Position numbers and translations under genes: made by a program
Notes under the pieces: model-generated
Database searches by the model: none
What the model was told of the DNA's origin: nothing
Seen by the model: only the letters and a program-made list of their open reading frames with translations
DNA from: Ariolimax columbianus
Taxonomy: Eukaryota > Mollusca > Gastropoda > Stylommatophora > Arionidae
Direction of reading: 5' to 3'
Length of the DNA: 64,000 bases
NCBI GenBank assembly: GCA_036924085.1
Contig: JAVGWX010000013.1
Coordinates: 45,145,175-45,209,174, forward strand
In this document: one piece after another, positions 21,790 through 31,544 of the stretch
How positions within the stretch are numbered: the first letter of the stretch is position 1
How the letters are laid out: each line of letters starts with the position of its first letter

Positions 21790-22440
21790 ATATGAGGTGC
21801 AATTACAAAAAACAGGGTCCGAATGGGAATCATAACTTCCACTGGATACAGCAGGAAGTTGCTAGTTACGTGTTGACCTCTAAACCTAATGTGAATTTAG
21901 TTTTAGTCACGTTTGTCTTGCTGCTATGGTTTATTTGCAGTAGTGCTTTGACCTTACATGTGTGATTCATATTGTCATTACTGAAAAAAAATCGTTCAAC
22001 GAATTAGCATCAGATTTTGTCACGCGAAACATGTAAAGTCACATTCTTAAAGTTACAGACACCTCTCCCCTAAGTATGAGACACACACACGTTTTTGAGT
22101 GGTATAAACGTTTTAAGGATGATCGTCACAGTGTTAAGATTGATGAATGTCGTATGGCAGAGTCACAGCTATGTCAAAACGATGCAGACGGTTTTTTTTC
22201 GATTATAATGGAATTGTGGAGTCATGAATACGTTTTATCATGCAAGACGATTAACAAGGAGTCCTACTGTCAGGTTCTTTGCGGAATTTAAATGACGCAG
22301 TTCGTCGTAAAAGGTAAGCATTGCATTAGAGTGGCGAGGGTCAACTCCATTATTACAACGCGCCTGTCTGTGGATCGCAGCATGTGAAACAGTTTCTTAC
22401 TAAGCAGCCCATTCTACAAGTCTACCAACCACACTATTAT
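21790..22440 (+). pseudogene. Mariner-like transposase fossil
   Basis: The ORF at 22076-22291 shows THVFEWYKRFKDDRHSVK, which matches the conserved N-terminal RVFEWYKRFKDGR block of mariner/SETMAR-type transposases. In a later segment SHEYVLSCKTINKESYCQVL matches the HHEY...TVNKEYYLxVLRRLR block near the catalytic core. The middle is lost by deletion, and the DDD/D triad cannot be assembled. Confidence 0.7.
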
Positions 22441-22509
22441 TCATAAGATTTCGATGTCTGCCACTTTTTTTCTATTCCTAAAAATCAAATTATTCAAATG
22501 ATCCAAATG

Positions 22510-23100
22510 CAGGTTCAGATTAGATATTAGGAAATATTTTTTTTAGCCAGAGAGTGGTGAATGTTGATAAAAAAAAAAAGGAAAAAAGGCACCAAAAAAA
22601 ATGTCCCTATCAATTTATAAAAAAAAAAAAAAAAAAACGTGGTGGACATAAATTAAATATACATATTCCTAATATTTGGCACCCCAATCCTTGGAAATTG
22701 AAAGTAAAACAGAGCCTCAGAAACCGAAGAGTACCACACAAACAAAAAAGAGAAAGAAAAAAAAAGAGAAAAAATTGGAATCCACCAAACAATAACAGGA
22801 AGGATCAACGAGAGGATCAACGAGAGTATCAACGAGAGGATCAACAAATGAAATGAAACACTTTTGCATACAGATACACACATACATACAAGCACTGGTT
22901 TATGCGTCCTGATATCGCCTATTTGACTACGGTCTGGGATGGAAAATGGCGCGCCTCCACCAATAGAAACTAGTGAGGCAAACATCTAAGCAACAAACAA
23001 ACAGAATGTCTGAAATGCATTGCTACAGGATGCGGTGGAGGCAGGGTCAGTTAACGCATTAAAAAATATATTGGATGATCAGTCAACATAAGACTTAGTT
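22510..23100 (+). mobile_element. LINE-H 3' part interrupted by R4
   Basis: The left piece (22510-22565) has AGATATTAGGAAATAT and GCCAGAGAGTGGTGAATG. The right piece (23005-23095) continues with TCTGAAATGCATTGCTACAG and GGTGGAGGCAGGGTCAGTTA. Together they make the normal LINE-H order. An imperfect duplication GAATGTT(G)/GAATGTCT(G) flanks the insert. Confidence 0.7.
22566..23000 (-). mobile_element. R4 dispersed repeat insertion
   Basis: About 430 bp, with A-rich left part, a 12-bp repeat GAGAGGATCAAC (22800-22848), and a right part that matches 42838-42960 inverted (GCGATATCAGGACGCATAAA, GTTTGCCTCACTAGTTTCTA). It has no coding capacity. Family unknown. Confidence 0.6.
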
Positions 23101-23718
23101 CCTGGTCCAGGTATCGAAAACAGTAGAGCAGCCACCTCACTGTGAACTGTCGAGACTCACTCCTTGACCACGAGATATGTCCGCAAACCAGGCGAACTAC
23201 ATCTCCGTGACATTACCAGGCTTGTCCCCTGGTTAAATGCACTTCTGCTTCGATATCTACCTCTGTACGCTATCAGACATACAGCTGTCATGCTAGAGGC
23301 AGAAGAGATGCAGACCAGCGGACATTGCACACCTGCCCCACTGTGTCAACATCCCAGGTGGCGGACAATGCTAGGCGTACCATCCCTGCATAGAAGCCAA
23401 GAATATAAAGGGAGCAAAGAGATACCCCACTCACATGCAAATGCTACGTTTCTGGCAGGACGTGACGATCCTGGGGTACAGACACACTGGACTGCCTCTC
23501 TTCCGGGTAAACCAGTCCATATCATATATCATCTCATATATCATCTCACATATCATCACCGCACCCTATAGACACGAGTAGTGAAGACTCGTTAGTCTGG
23601 AAAGACAACTTCCATAAGAGAGACAACTCTAACCACAAACAACTGCTGCCTTGCAGATAGGTTGGGGACAGCCAAAGGCTAAGGAGGGCATCCCTACAGA
23701 AACGCCTGTTGAAATCGG

Positions 23719-24972
23719 ATGCACGGGGCCACAAGCCTAAAAAAACAGTGCAACGTAAATCGCAGTATGATGACAGTACAACCGATCAGAAAAACGTATG
23801 GCGCTCATCCTGCGGAGTCCCGCCAGGCAGCGATAGTGCCGGGCCTCACGCCTCGAAGGGGCCCACCCTTGACTACTGGTGGTCACCCACCCATGTGTCG
23901 TGGAGTCAAGGCACATGGCTATGGGGAAACTTTTATTGACCAAAAACTCAAAATACTACAGTGGAATGCGGAAGGAGTCATTAACAAAAAACTTTCCCTA
24001 ACACATCACCTGCATGAAGGTAAGATTGACGTGGCATGTATCCAAGAAACGCACCTCAACAATAATCATAAATTCTCAATCAGAGGATACCAGACCTTCC
24101 GTCTCGATAGAGAAGGCCACAAAGGAGGGGTCCTGATACTGACCAGAAACTGCATACCGAGTAGCGCGGTACCTGTCAGTCACACCGGACAAGCAGAAAT
24201 TGTAGGAGTTGACATAATGGCTCAAGAGACGAAGCTCCGCATTTTTAATCTGTACCGACCACCAAATAGAGACCTATCGCTCTCGAGTATGGAGGTCAGA
24301 CACTCCAACTGCATAGTAGTTGCAGATTTCAACAGCCACTCGGAGAGATGGGGATACTCTGACACAGACAGCAGAGGTGACGAAGTGGAAGATTTGGAGA
24401 TAGATACAAATCTCTCCCTAATCAATAGGCCGGAGGATAGCCCTAGTTTCTACTCTAGAACATGGCATACCACCTCGACTCCAGATTTGGCCTTCTCCAC
24501 ACAGGACATACACCACAAAATAGACCGCCAGGTGCTAAACCAACTGGCAGGTAGCGACCACAGGCCGATCAGGCTAGACATTGATATGGAAGTAGGCCCA
24601 CAGGAAACAAAACCGCTCCCACGTTGGAATTACAAACGAGCCGACTGGGACAGATTTGCAATCCTGACAGATGGGCTGTGTGAAACCATCAACACAGGAA
24701 ACAACAAAATGAAGCCCATGGTGGAAAGCCTAAGCAAGGCAATAATGCAAGCCGCCACTGAAACCATCCCAAGAGGAGCTAGGAAAAACTATAAGCCCTA
24801 CTGGAATGATGAGTTGCAGAAAGCGGAAGATGCAGTAACAAATGCTAGGAACATGGCAGAGGAGAACAATCTATGGAGGCAAACATCGCCCTCAAAGCCG
24901 CCACGGCGAAATACAAATACACTCTCAAGCAAACAGCAAGAGAAAGCTGGAAAAACAAAACGGAAAGCCTAA
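23719..24972 (+). CDS. LINE-A endonuclease ORF (APE type)
   Basis: A 417-aa ORF encodes the apurinic-like endonuclease that nicks target DNA for retrotransposition. From about residue 75 the catalytic series is intact: KILQWNAEG (Asn), ACIQETHL (Glu), NLYRPPN, VVADFNSHSERWG (Asp-Phe-Asn), TSTPDLAFS, and LAGSDHRPIRLD (Ser-Asp-His). After the domain comes YKPYWNDELQKAE, the linker to RT. The true frame is lost near codon 385 (about 24870), where the downstream RT frame takes over, so the last ~30 residues are out of frame. The first ~70 residues are unrecognised and the start is uncertain. It belongs to the jockey/I-like group by motif pattern. Confidence 0.8.
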   Translation: MHGATSLKKQCNVNRSMMTVQPIRKTYGAHPAESRQAAIVPGLTPRRGPPLTTGGHPPMCRGVKAHGYGETFIDQKLKILQWNAEGVINKKLSLTHHLHEGKIDVACIQETHLNNNHKFSIRGYQTFRLDREGHKGGVLILTRNCIPSSAVPVSHTGQAEIVGVDIMAQETKLRIFNLYRPPNRDLSLSSMEVRHSNCIVVADFNSHSERWGYSDTDSRGDEVEDLEIDTNLSLINRPEDSPSFYSRTWHTTSTPDLAFSTQDIHHKIDRQVLNQLAGSDHRPIRLDIDMEVGPQETKPLPRWNYKRADWDRFAILTDGLCETINTGNNKMKPMVESLSKAIMQAATETIPRGARKNYKPYWNDELQKAEDAVTNARNMAEENNLWRQTSPSKPPRRNTNTLSSKQQEKAGKTKRKA

Positions 24973-25722
24973 ACCTGGATAAAGAAGGGAACAAGCTATG
25001 GAAGCTAGTTAGAGCCATGAACGACGAAACCCCGTCAAACAAACAAATTACCATCAAGCAGGGCGAAAACTTGCTCACCGGTAAGAAAGCCGCAAACGCT
25101 TTTGTCGATCACTATGCCAGAGCAAACCACATCGAGGTCCCTGCAGATAGGCAAACATACATTAGTGAAGAGCTAAAGGGGCACGACAACATCAATACGG
25201 CACCTGAAGAGCACATGATGGCCAAATTAACAATGAGCGAAATGGAAGAGGCTATGAGAATATTAAAGAAAAGGAAATCTCCTGGAAAAGACGGGATAAC
25301 AAACGAAATGCTGAGCTGTGTCGGCAAGCTGATGGAACGTATGATAAACACCAGACTGATGTGGCATCTGGAAGAAAAACGAATACTAATTCGACAGCAA
25401 GCCGGCTTTAGACAGCACAGATCCACTGAGAACCAGGTCATCCTCATAGCCCAGGAAATAGAAGATGCCTACCAGGCACAGAAACACACAGTAGCTGTTT
25501 GGGTGGATCTGGAAAAGGCATTTGACAAAGTCTGGAAAGATGGACTTAGAGTCAAGCTAAGAAGAAGTGAGGTTTGTGGGAGTGAGGTTTGTGGGAAAAT
25601 GTACAAGTGGATCAACCACTACCTCAAACAAAGAACGGCCAGAGTCCAAGTACAAGGGCAGATGAGCAAAAAGGTGACACTCGAGCAGGGAGTACCCCAA
25701 GGGGGAGTACTGTCATTATTTT
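24873..25722 (+). pseudogene. LINE-A reverse transcriptase, deleted and truncated
   Basis: It continues the endonuclease protein in another frame. Visible blocks: EANIALKAATAKYKYTLKQT, KKRKSPGKDGITNEML, QAGFRQHRSTENQVI, VWVDLEKAFDKVWKDGL (motif A with catalytic Asp) and LEQGVPQGGVLS (motif B). About 50 residues that normally lie between NEML and VGKLMERM, with the YRPISL block, are deleted at about 25310. A 15-bp duplication near 25568-25600 gives SEVCGSEVCG. The sequence stops after motif B, so the FADD box is absent here, although the fragment at 1-286 keeps it. Not functional. Confidence 0.85.
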
Positions 25723-26066
25723 TTCGAAAAAAGCGGCGATCATCCTGAGGCTGTCGACACTGCCATAGAGCTTGTCTTGCAGTTCCACTGGTGATGGCCA
25801 CATCTGCTCTCTCTGATCCTCGTATGTCGGGCAGTTCTGCAGCAGATGTTCAGCGGTCATTTTACCGGTACCGCACGGGCATTCGTCGGTACCACCTATC
25901 TTTAATTTGTTGAATATGTGGTACCTCAGTCTATTGTGGCCAGTGCGAAGTCTGATGACAACGACCTGCTCTCTTCTGTTCAACTGGTAATAGGCATCGT
26001 TTTTGGTGTAACCAGTATGTTCGGTTTCCCATTTGGTCATGTATCTGGCGCTCAAAGGATTCAATT
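25722..26066 (-). pseudogene. Inverted 3' end of related LINE
   Basis: The minus-strand ORF (26064 to about 25725) reads VVVIRLRTGHNRLRYHIFNK, DECPCGTGKMTAEHLLQNCP, and LRMIAAFFEKI. This is the C-terminal domain after RNase H with a CxC...H...C zinc-knuckle-like motif, presumably nucleic-acid binding. It is joined tail-to-tail to the plus-strand RT at 25720/25722. It lacks the last ~30 nt and GAA tail that the copy at 59176-59326 retains. Confidence 0.8.
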
Positions 26067-26244
26067 CTTTTCTCTAAACTTTGTGTGAAGGCGCATGCTG
26101 CTCAGATTACTGTCTCGAAAGATTTACAATTTTTGGGAGATTTCTTATTCCGTATATAATGAGTTATTCTTTCGTGTGTTTATGTTTCAAATATTGGGTA
26201 TTGTTTCTAAGGGCTTTCTGTAAGGACATAGCTGTTTTACGCTT

Positions 26245-26905
26245 AACTGGGGTCAGGCAAAACATATTGGTCGGAGATGTTAGTTAGGGTCTAGCAAAAC
26301 ATATTGGTCGGAGATGTTAGCAAAACATACTGGTCAGACATGTTAGACAGGGTCAAGTAAAACATACTGGTCAGACATTTTAGTTAGGGTCAGGCAAAAC
26401 ATACTGGTCAGACATTTTAGTTAGGGTCAGGCAAAACATACTGGTCAGACATTTTAGTTAGGGTCAGGCAAAACATACTGGTCAGACATGTTAGTTAGGG
26501 TCAGGCAAAACATGCTGGTCAGACATTTTAGTTAGGGTCAAGTAAAACATACTGGTCAGACATGTTATTCAGGGTCAGGTAAAACATATTGGTCAGATAT
26601 GTTATTCAGAGTCAAGTAAAACATATTGGCAAAGACCCCCCACCTTGACTTCCTAGCAGTCCTCCCTGGAAACGAGCTGTTTTCATTGTAGCCTGGCTAA
26701 CGAGGTGAATTATCGACGTGATCCCGACAGTAGGGAACGTCAGGTAGTTGAAGCCTAGCATATTACAACCGCCTGGAGGACCCCGATCTACCTTTATCAG
26801 CACGCTGGGGATGTGACGAAAGGTACTGCAACCAGTCACTTAACGTACTTTTCAGGGCACATGCAAGAGTAAAACCTACTCATTGTGGACACTCAACAAC
26901 AACAT
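26245..26905 (+). mobile_element. R2 retroposon with 37-bp internal array
   Basis: The right half (26630-26905) is normal R2: CCCTGGAAACGAGCTGTTTT, GACCCCGATCTACCTTTATC, ACTTTTCAGGGCACATGC, CTCATTGTGGACACTCAACA. The left half is replaced by about 10 copies of a 37-bp unit, GGGTCAGGCAAAACATACTG then GTCAGACATTTTAGTTA. That unit corresponds to a single segment (CAGGGTCAGGCAAACTACAC) at 50186 in an unexpanded R2. The element thereby grew by about 350 bp. Confidence 0.8.
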
Positions 26906-27838
26906 CAGCACTCTTTAAGTCCGTGTAAATAGCGACGTGTGAAAGTTCAAGAGTGGGAGAGTATTCTACCATGTAGGAGTTATAACAAATTGGCACTCGC
27001 TTCTTGTGATATTGTCTCTGTGTAATCTTGTCCTCGTTAACAAACCAGAAGTCTCGTGACTGATTGTGACTTTTGCTTTCATTACTGTACGGTCATGCGT
27101 ACGGGAATTATGGCAATGTGGATCGAATATCCATGACCACATACTCATCGAAAGCTGGAGATGACGTCGACACTCACACGGGAAGGTCATCATCAATTAC
27201 TGCATTCATCTGCGTGCAGTGGCACATGCACGAGCGTTCTGGAGTTGCTCACGTGTTTGCCAAGCACGTGTTTGTTAGCGTGCTATCACAAATCACCATG
27301 GAGAGCGATTGACCTTGGTACCTTTGTCACGCCAACTCACCTTCAGTATTTTCAACCTAACCTGAAGTACTGCATGACAGGTAATATACACCAGGGTTGA
27401 GAATTTGGTGTCAGTTATAATGAGGGAAAGAAGGCACGCGCAATGGTGATGAAAGGCCAGGAGTTGGCCTCCAGGATTATGCACGATGCTTTAACTCGGG
27501 ATGTGCCCGTTGAACTTAGCAAGCACCGAATGGGAGTCTGACCCCTAGTGATCATAGGCTTATGAATGGCAGAGCGATTGATGCATGTCAGTCGCATAAA
27601 ATGGACAAGGTTCGCTGACCGGACTCGACAATGCTCGTCTTCGTGTTACCATTTCGCTTCTTTAAGAGCACTTTTCTTTCGTTCGTCCTATTTCCTAAGT
27701 AGGAGTACGTTGTACCGTGTTATTTTTTGCCCATAACAACCCAATGTCTCTAAATCCAGCACGCAATTTTGAAGGATTCATTTCCCATATTGTAAAAAGA
27801 GTCAATGTAACCCGCCACCAAAGAAACGTCGTCAAAAC
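26906..27838. other. Unannotated 0.9-kb stretch
   Basis: Several opposed ORFs of 60-80 aa, none with a known motif. No repeat recognised. Confidence 0.35.
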
Positions 27839-29005
27839 TGAACTCAACTCAGCATCAGTAGCTTCGAACTACAACAGCATCAGTAGCTTCGAATAACAAC
27901 AGCACCAGTAGCTTCGAACAACGACAACAACAACATCAGTAGCTTTGAACAACAACAACATCAGTAGCTTCGAACAACAACAGCATCAGTAGCTTCGAAC
28001 AACGACAACAACAGCATGAGGTAGCTTCGAACAACAACAACAACAGCATCAGTAGCGTCGAACAACGACAACAACAGCATCAGTAGCTTCGAACAACAAC
28101 ACCATCAGTAGCTTCGAACAACAACAACAACACCATCAGTAGCTTCGAACAACAACAACATCAGTAGCTTCGAACAACAACAGCATCAATAGCTTCGAAT
28201 AACAACGACAACAACAGCATCAGTAGCTACGAACAACAACAACATCAGTAGCTTCGAACAACAACAGCATCAATAGCTTCGAATAACAACGACAACAACA
28301 GCATCAGTAGCTTCGAACAACAACAACAACACCATCAGTAGCTTCGAACAACAACAACATCAGTAGCTTCGAACAACAACAGCATCAATAGCTTCGAATA
28401 ACAACGACAACAACAGCATCAGTAGCTTCGAACAACAACAACATCAGTAGCTTCGAACAACAACAGCATCAATAGCTTCGAATAACAACGACAACAACAG
28501 CATCAGTAGCTTCGAACAACAACAACAACACCATCAGTAGCTTCGAACAACAACAACATCAGTAGCTTCGAACAACAACAGCATCAATAGCTTCGAATAA
28601 CAACGACAACAACAGCATCAGTAGCTTCGAACAACAACAACATCAGTAGCTTCGAACAACAACAGCATCAATAGCTTCGAATAACAACGACAACAACAGC
28701 ATCAGTAGCTTCGAACAACAACAACAACACCATCAGTAGCTTCGAACAACAACAACATCAGTAGCTTCGAACAACAACAGCATCAATATCTTCGAACAAC
28801 GACAACAACAACAGCATCAGTAGCGTCGAACAACGACAACAACAACAGCATCAGTAGCGTCGAACAACGACAACAACATCATCAGTAGCTTCAAACAACG
28901 ACAACAACAGCATGAGGTAGCTTCGAACACCAACAACAACAACAGCATCAGTAGCGTCGAACAACGACAACAACAGCATGAGGTAGCTTCGAACAACAAC
29001 AACAT
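27839..29005. repeat. AAC-rich minisatellite with 199-bp higher-order unit
   Basis: Basic units are 25-34 bp: AACAACAACAACATCAGTAG plus CTTCG, with AGC, ACC and GAC variants. Unit types recur in a fixed order: the ACCATCAG variant occurs at 28132, 28331, 28530 and 28729, exactly 199 bp apart. Both flanks outside about 28100-28790 are less ordered. Confidence 0.9.
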
Positions 29006-29036
29006 CTAACTGATTTTGACAATGTTGCTTCACTCC

Positions 29037-29275
29037 TACATCTACATCATCATCATCTTCATCATCATGATCATCATCCTCATCATCATCATTATCATCA
29101 TTTTCATCATCATCATCTTCATCATCATCATCTTCATCATCTTCATCATCATCATTATATTCATCATCATCATCATCATCATCTTCATCATCATCTTCAT
29201 CATCTTCATCATCTTCATCATCTTCATCATCTTCATCATCATCATGATCATCATCATCATTATCTTCTTCTTCCA
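29037..29275. repeat. (ATC)n/(TTC ATC)n microsatellite
   Basis: About 240 bp of CATCATCATCTTCATC. The Asp/Glu-rich minus-strand ORF and the Ile/Phe-rich plus-strand ORF over it are artefacts of the repeat. Confidence 0.95.
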
Positions 29276-29705
29276 CATCTGCGCCTTCTTCTTTAAATAC
29301 GAGCTTATAATCCCCTTCTGTCTTTTCTGGGTTCCTGCGGAAAGTAAGAATATTAATCTAGAAGTACACTTTTTACGTCAAATAACCTCTTAACTTGCAG
29401 GCAGACTAGTAACAGCCAAACGTTAAAGATGGTTAACTAGAAAAAATAAATTTCCTGTGAGCAGCCAAAATATGTATGTTTGAGCTGTGAGCCGTGCCAC
29501 CGACCACTTCGGTATGCAGCCCTCTCTGTGGGAGGCATACGATTGACCAGTATTGCTGTTGATGGTTTGCAAAAACATGCGTCAAAAGTCTGGGTGTGCT
29601 TTTAAAGGATAACTTCTGTAGCATTTTGTTTTGCTTGATGAGTTTGCAATCCCCATTGAAGAACTAAATGTCTTTAGTTGTTTTGCAGAACGTTAGAATG
29701 CTAAA
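29276..29705. other. No recognised feature
   Basis: A 63-aa minus-strand ORF (29624-29433) has no known motif. No repeats seen. Confidence 0.35.
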
Positions 29706-29709
29706 ATGT

Positions 29710-30025
29710 TATTCTTTGAACAGATAAGTTGTAAACGTAAGGGTCAATCCTGAACAGGTAAGTCGTATATGGAAGGGTCAAATCTGAACAGGTAAGTTGT
29801 ACACGGAATAGTCAAACCTGAACAGATAAGTTGTACATGGAAGAGTCAAATTTTAATAGGTAAGTCGTACATGGAAGAGCCAAATATGAGCAGATAAGTT
29901 GTACATGGAAAAGTAAAATCTGAACAGATAAGTTGTACATACAAGAGTCAAATATGAACAGATAAGTTGTACATGCAAGAGTCAAATCTGAACCGATAAG
30001 TTGTACATGGAAGAGTCACAACAAC
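29710..30025. repeat. 34-bp minisatellite
   Basis: About 9 units of CTGAACAGATAAGTTGTACA plus TGGAAGAGTCAAAT. It ends 40 bp before a (CTT)n tract that is a LINE tail. Confidence 0.85.
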
Positions 30026-30061
30026 AAATAATTTACAAAGCACAATCGACAAAACAGACAC

Positions 30062-30340
30062 ACATTTGTCTTCTTCTTCTTCTTCTTCTTCTTCTTCTTC
30101 TTCTTCTTCTTCTTCTTCTTCTTCTTCTTCTTTGTCTTTTATGAACAACTGATGCTATGCTTTTAACTGGGTGATTTTCACGAAGGAGACTGTGCGTTTC
30201 AGTTAGTTGCAAGTCCTACACATCTTTTCGAGCATGGACGTTCCGGCCAGACCGCCTGTCCTTGGTCTGTATAAGTGAGGCACTCCTGCACGATATATTC
30301 TGGTGTTTGCTTGGTGCCTCAAAATCGCTCATGGTGTTGT
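30062..30340 (-). mobile_element. LINE 3' end with long (GAA)n tail
   Basis: On the minus strand KQTPEYIVQECLTYTDQGQ followed by VWPERP fits the C-terminal TxEHxLQxCP domain of the LINE-A group. It is followed by a spacer and about 23 GAA triplets (30066-30135 as CTT on plus). The insertion is strongly 5' truncated. Confidence 0.7.
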
Positions 30341-30434
30341 TTCGAAGACTCAGTGGAGGTGACCTTGAGTCTGCAATGTCCCGTTCTGAGTCTGATGATC
30401 CGCCACCTCGACTCCCCCCCCTAGAAACGGAATG

Positions 30435-31085
30435 TTCTTCTTGACAGACTGGCCAACGAGGAGGGGGAGGATCGACATGATCCTCGTTGTAGGGAACAAG
30501 ACGGTAGGTGAAGCCAAGTATAGCACAACCGTCTGGAAGACCCTGGTCCACCTTCATCGGCACTCTCGGGATGTGAGAAAAGGAAACGGGTAACGGCGGT
30601 GCTGTGACAGGAATCGAACCACCGCCGGGATCAAGATGCTGAGCAGCGGATGAGCTGCAGTGGTCAGCGACCCATAGCTGACTGCTAGGATCAGGGCCAG
30701 CGAACCAGAGCTGCCAAGACCCTTCTACACCTCCACGCGGTGATCCTGGATAACAGGCTGCAGCAGGGCAGGCTGGCTAAGGAGAAGGGTTCGAAGAGGG
30801 AATGCTATCCCGGTACTCAAGAAATGATTGCTGAAGTCGGATGTGTTGGACCGAAAGGTGCAAATATCGCAGCCAAGCTGTAAACTACAACACAACGCAT
30901 TCCGTTCTCTGGACTACATTCTGCTACTTACCCTTTCTGGGTTTGGTAGTGGGAGATTGAGAACGAACGAAGAAGAAGAACCACTGCCTATTTGAGGGCA
31001 CACAAAAGAGTATTCTCACTCATTATGGGCATTCACAACACCAACAACAACAGCAACAGCAACAACAACAACAACAACAACTACT
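30435..31085 (+). mobile_element. R2 copy split by a nested R1
   Basis: The left piece (30435-30626) has CTTGACAGACTGGCCAACGA, GGAAGACCCTGGTCCACC and CATCGGCACTCTCGGGATG. The right piece (30978-31085) has TTTGAGGGCACACAAAAGAG, CTCATTATGGGCATTCACAA and an AAC-rich tail. Together they give the normal R2 order. Confidence 0.75.
30616..30988 (+). mobile_element. R1 full-length copy with 11-bp TSD
   Basis: R1 spans 30627-30977 (351 bp) between GAACCACCGCC and GAACCACTGCC (one mismatch). It begins GGGATCAAGATGCTGAGCAG and ends GAGAACGAACGAAGAAGAA. It carries one copy each of the segments that are expanded at 31.5-33.8 kb. No ORF and no convincing pol III box, so its promoter origin is open. Confidence 0.85.
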
Positions 31086-31167
31086 ACTCTAATGTAAAGT
31101 TGGCCCATTTATGTGGAGCAGAAACATGGCGGTTGAGAAAATTAAAAATACAAATAGGCAATGACTC

Positions 31168-31182
31168 AGGAACCGCACCAAG

Positions 31183-31227
<45 letters not shown>

Positions 31228-31240
31228 GCAACATCAACTC
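31168..31240. repeat. (CAA)n microsatellite
   Basis: ACAACAACAAC run of about 50 bp; related short AAC runs lie at 31034-31085 and 31330-31345. A ~60-bp segment (GGCAATGACTCAGGAACC, ACCAAGACAACAAC) is repeated around 31160 and 31305, with a weaker relative at 4745-4800. Confidence 0.8.
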
Positions 31241-31544
31241 CAATATGTAGTTAGTCTATTTGTGTTGAGCTGAAACATGGCGTTGACAAAATTAAAAACA
31301 CATTTAGGCAATGTTCAGTGACCTCACCAAGACAACAACAACACATCTCCTATGATACGGCCACAAGACCTTCGTCGGGGAGAAAGTATGAACGACAACA
31401 ACTAACAAATCCCAACATGATGTAAAGTGTGGGTGTGATTTTGTTTTTGTCCTGATGAAGGCATTGAGACATTACCTATATATGTTTTGTAACGATTTTA
31501 ACGTCCAATATTGCAGCAGCTTTGATATATTTCTCCTCCTCAAT

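Noticed and set aside
23719..25748. A bicistronic host gene with nuclease and RT domains
   Set aside because: The two ORFs are one LINE protein split by a frameshift, with an internal deletion and a truncated end.
25600..26066. Twin-priming inversion of one LINE
   Set aside because: Twin priming would join 5' ends; here 3' ends are joined.
27839..29005. CRISPR-like array
   Set aside because: No regular repeat-spacer structure; the intervals are themselves repeats, and the genome is clearly eukaryotic.
28851..29276. Asp/Glu-rich acidic protein
   Set aside because: A direct product of an (ATC)n microsatellite.
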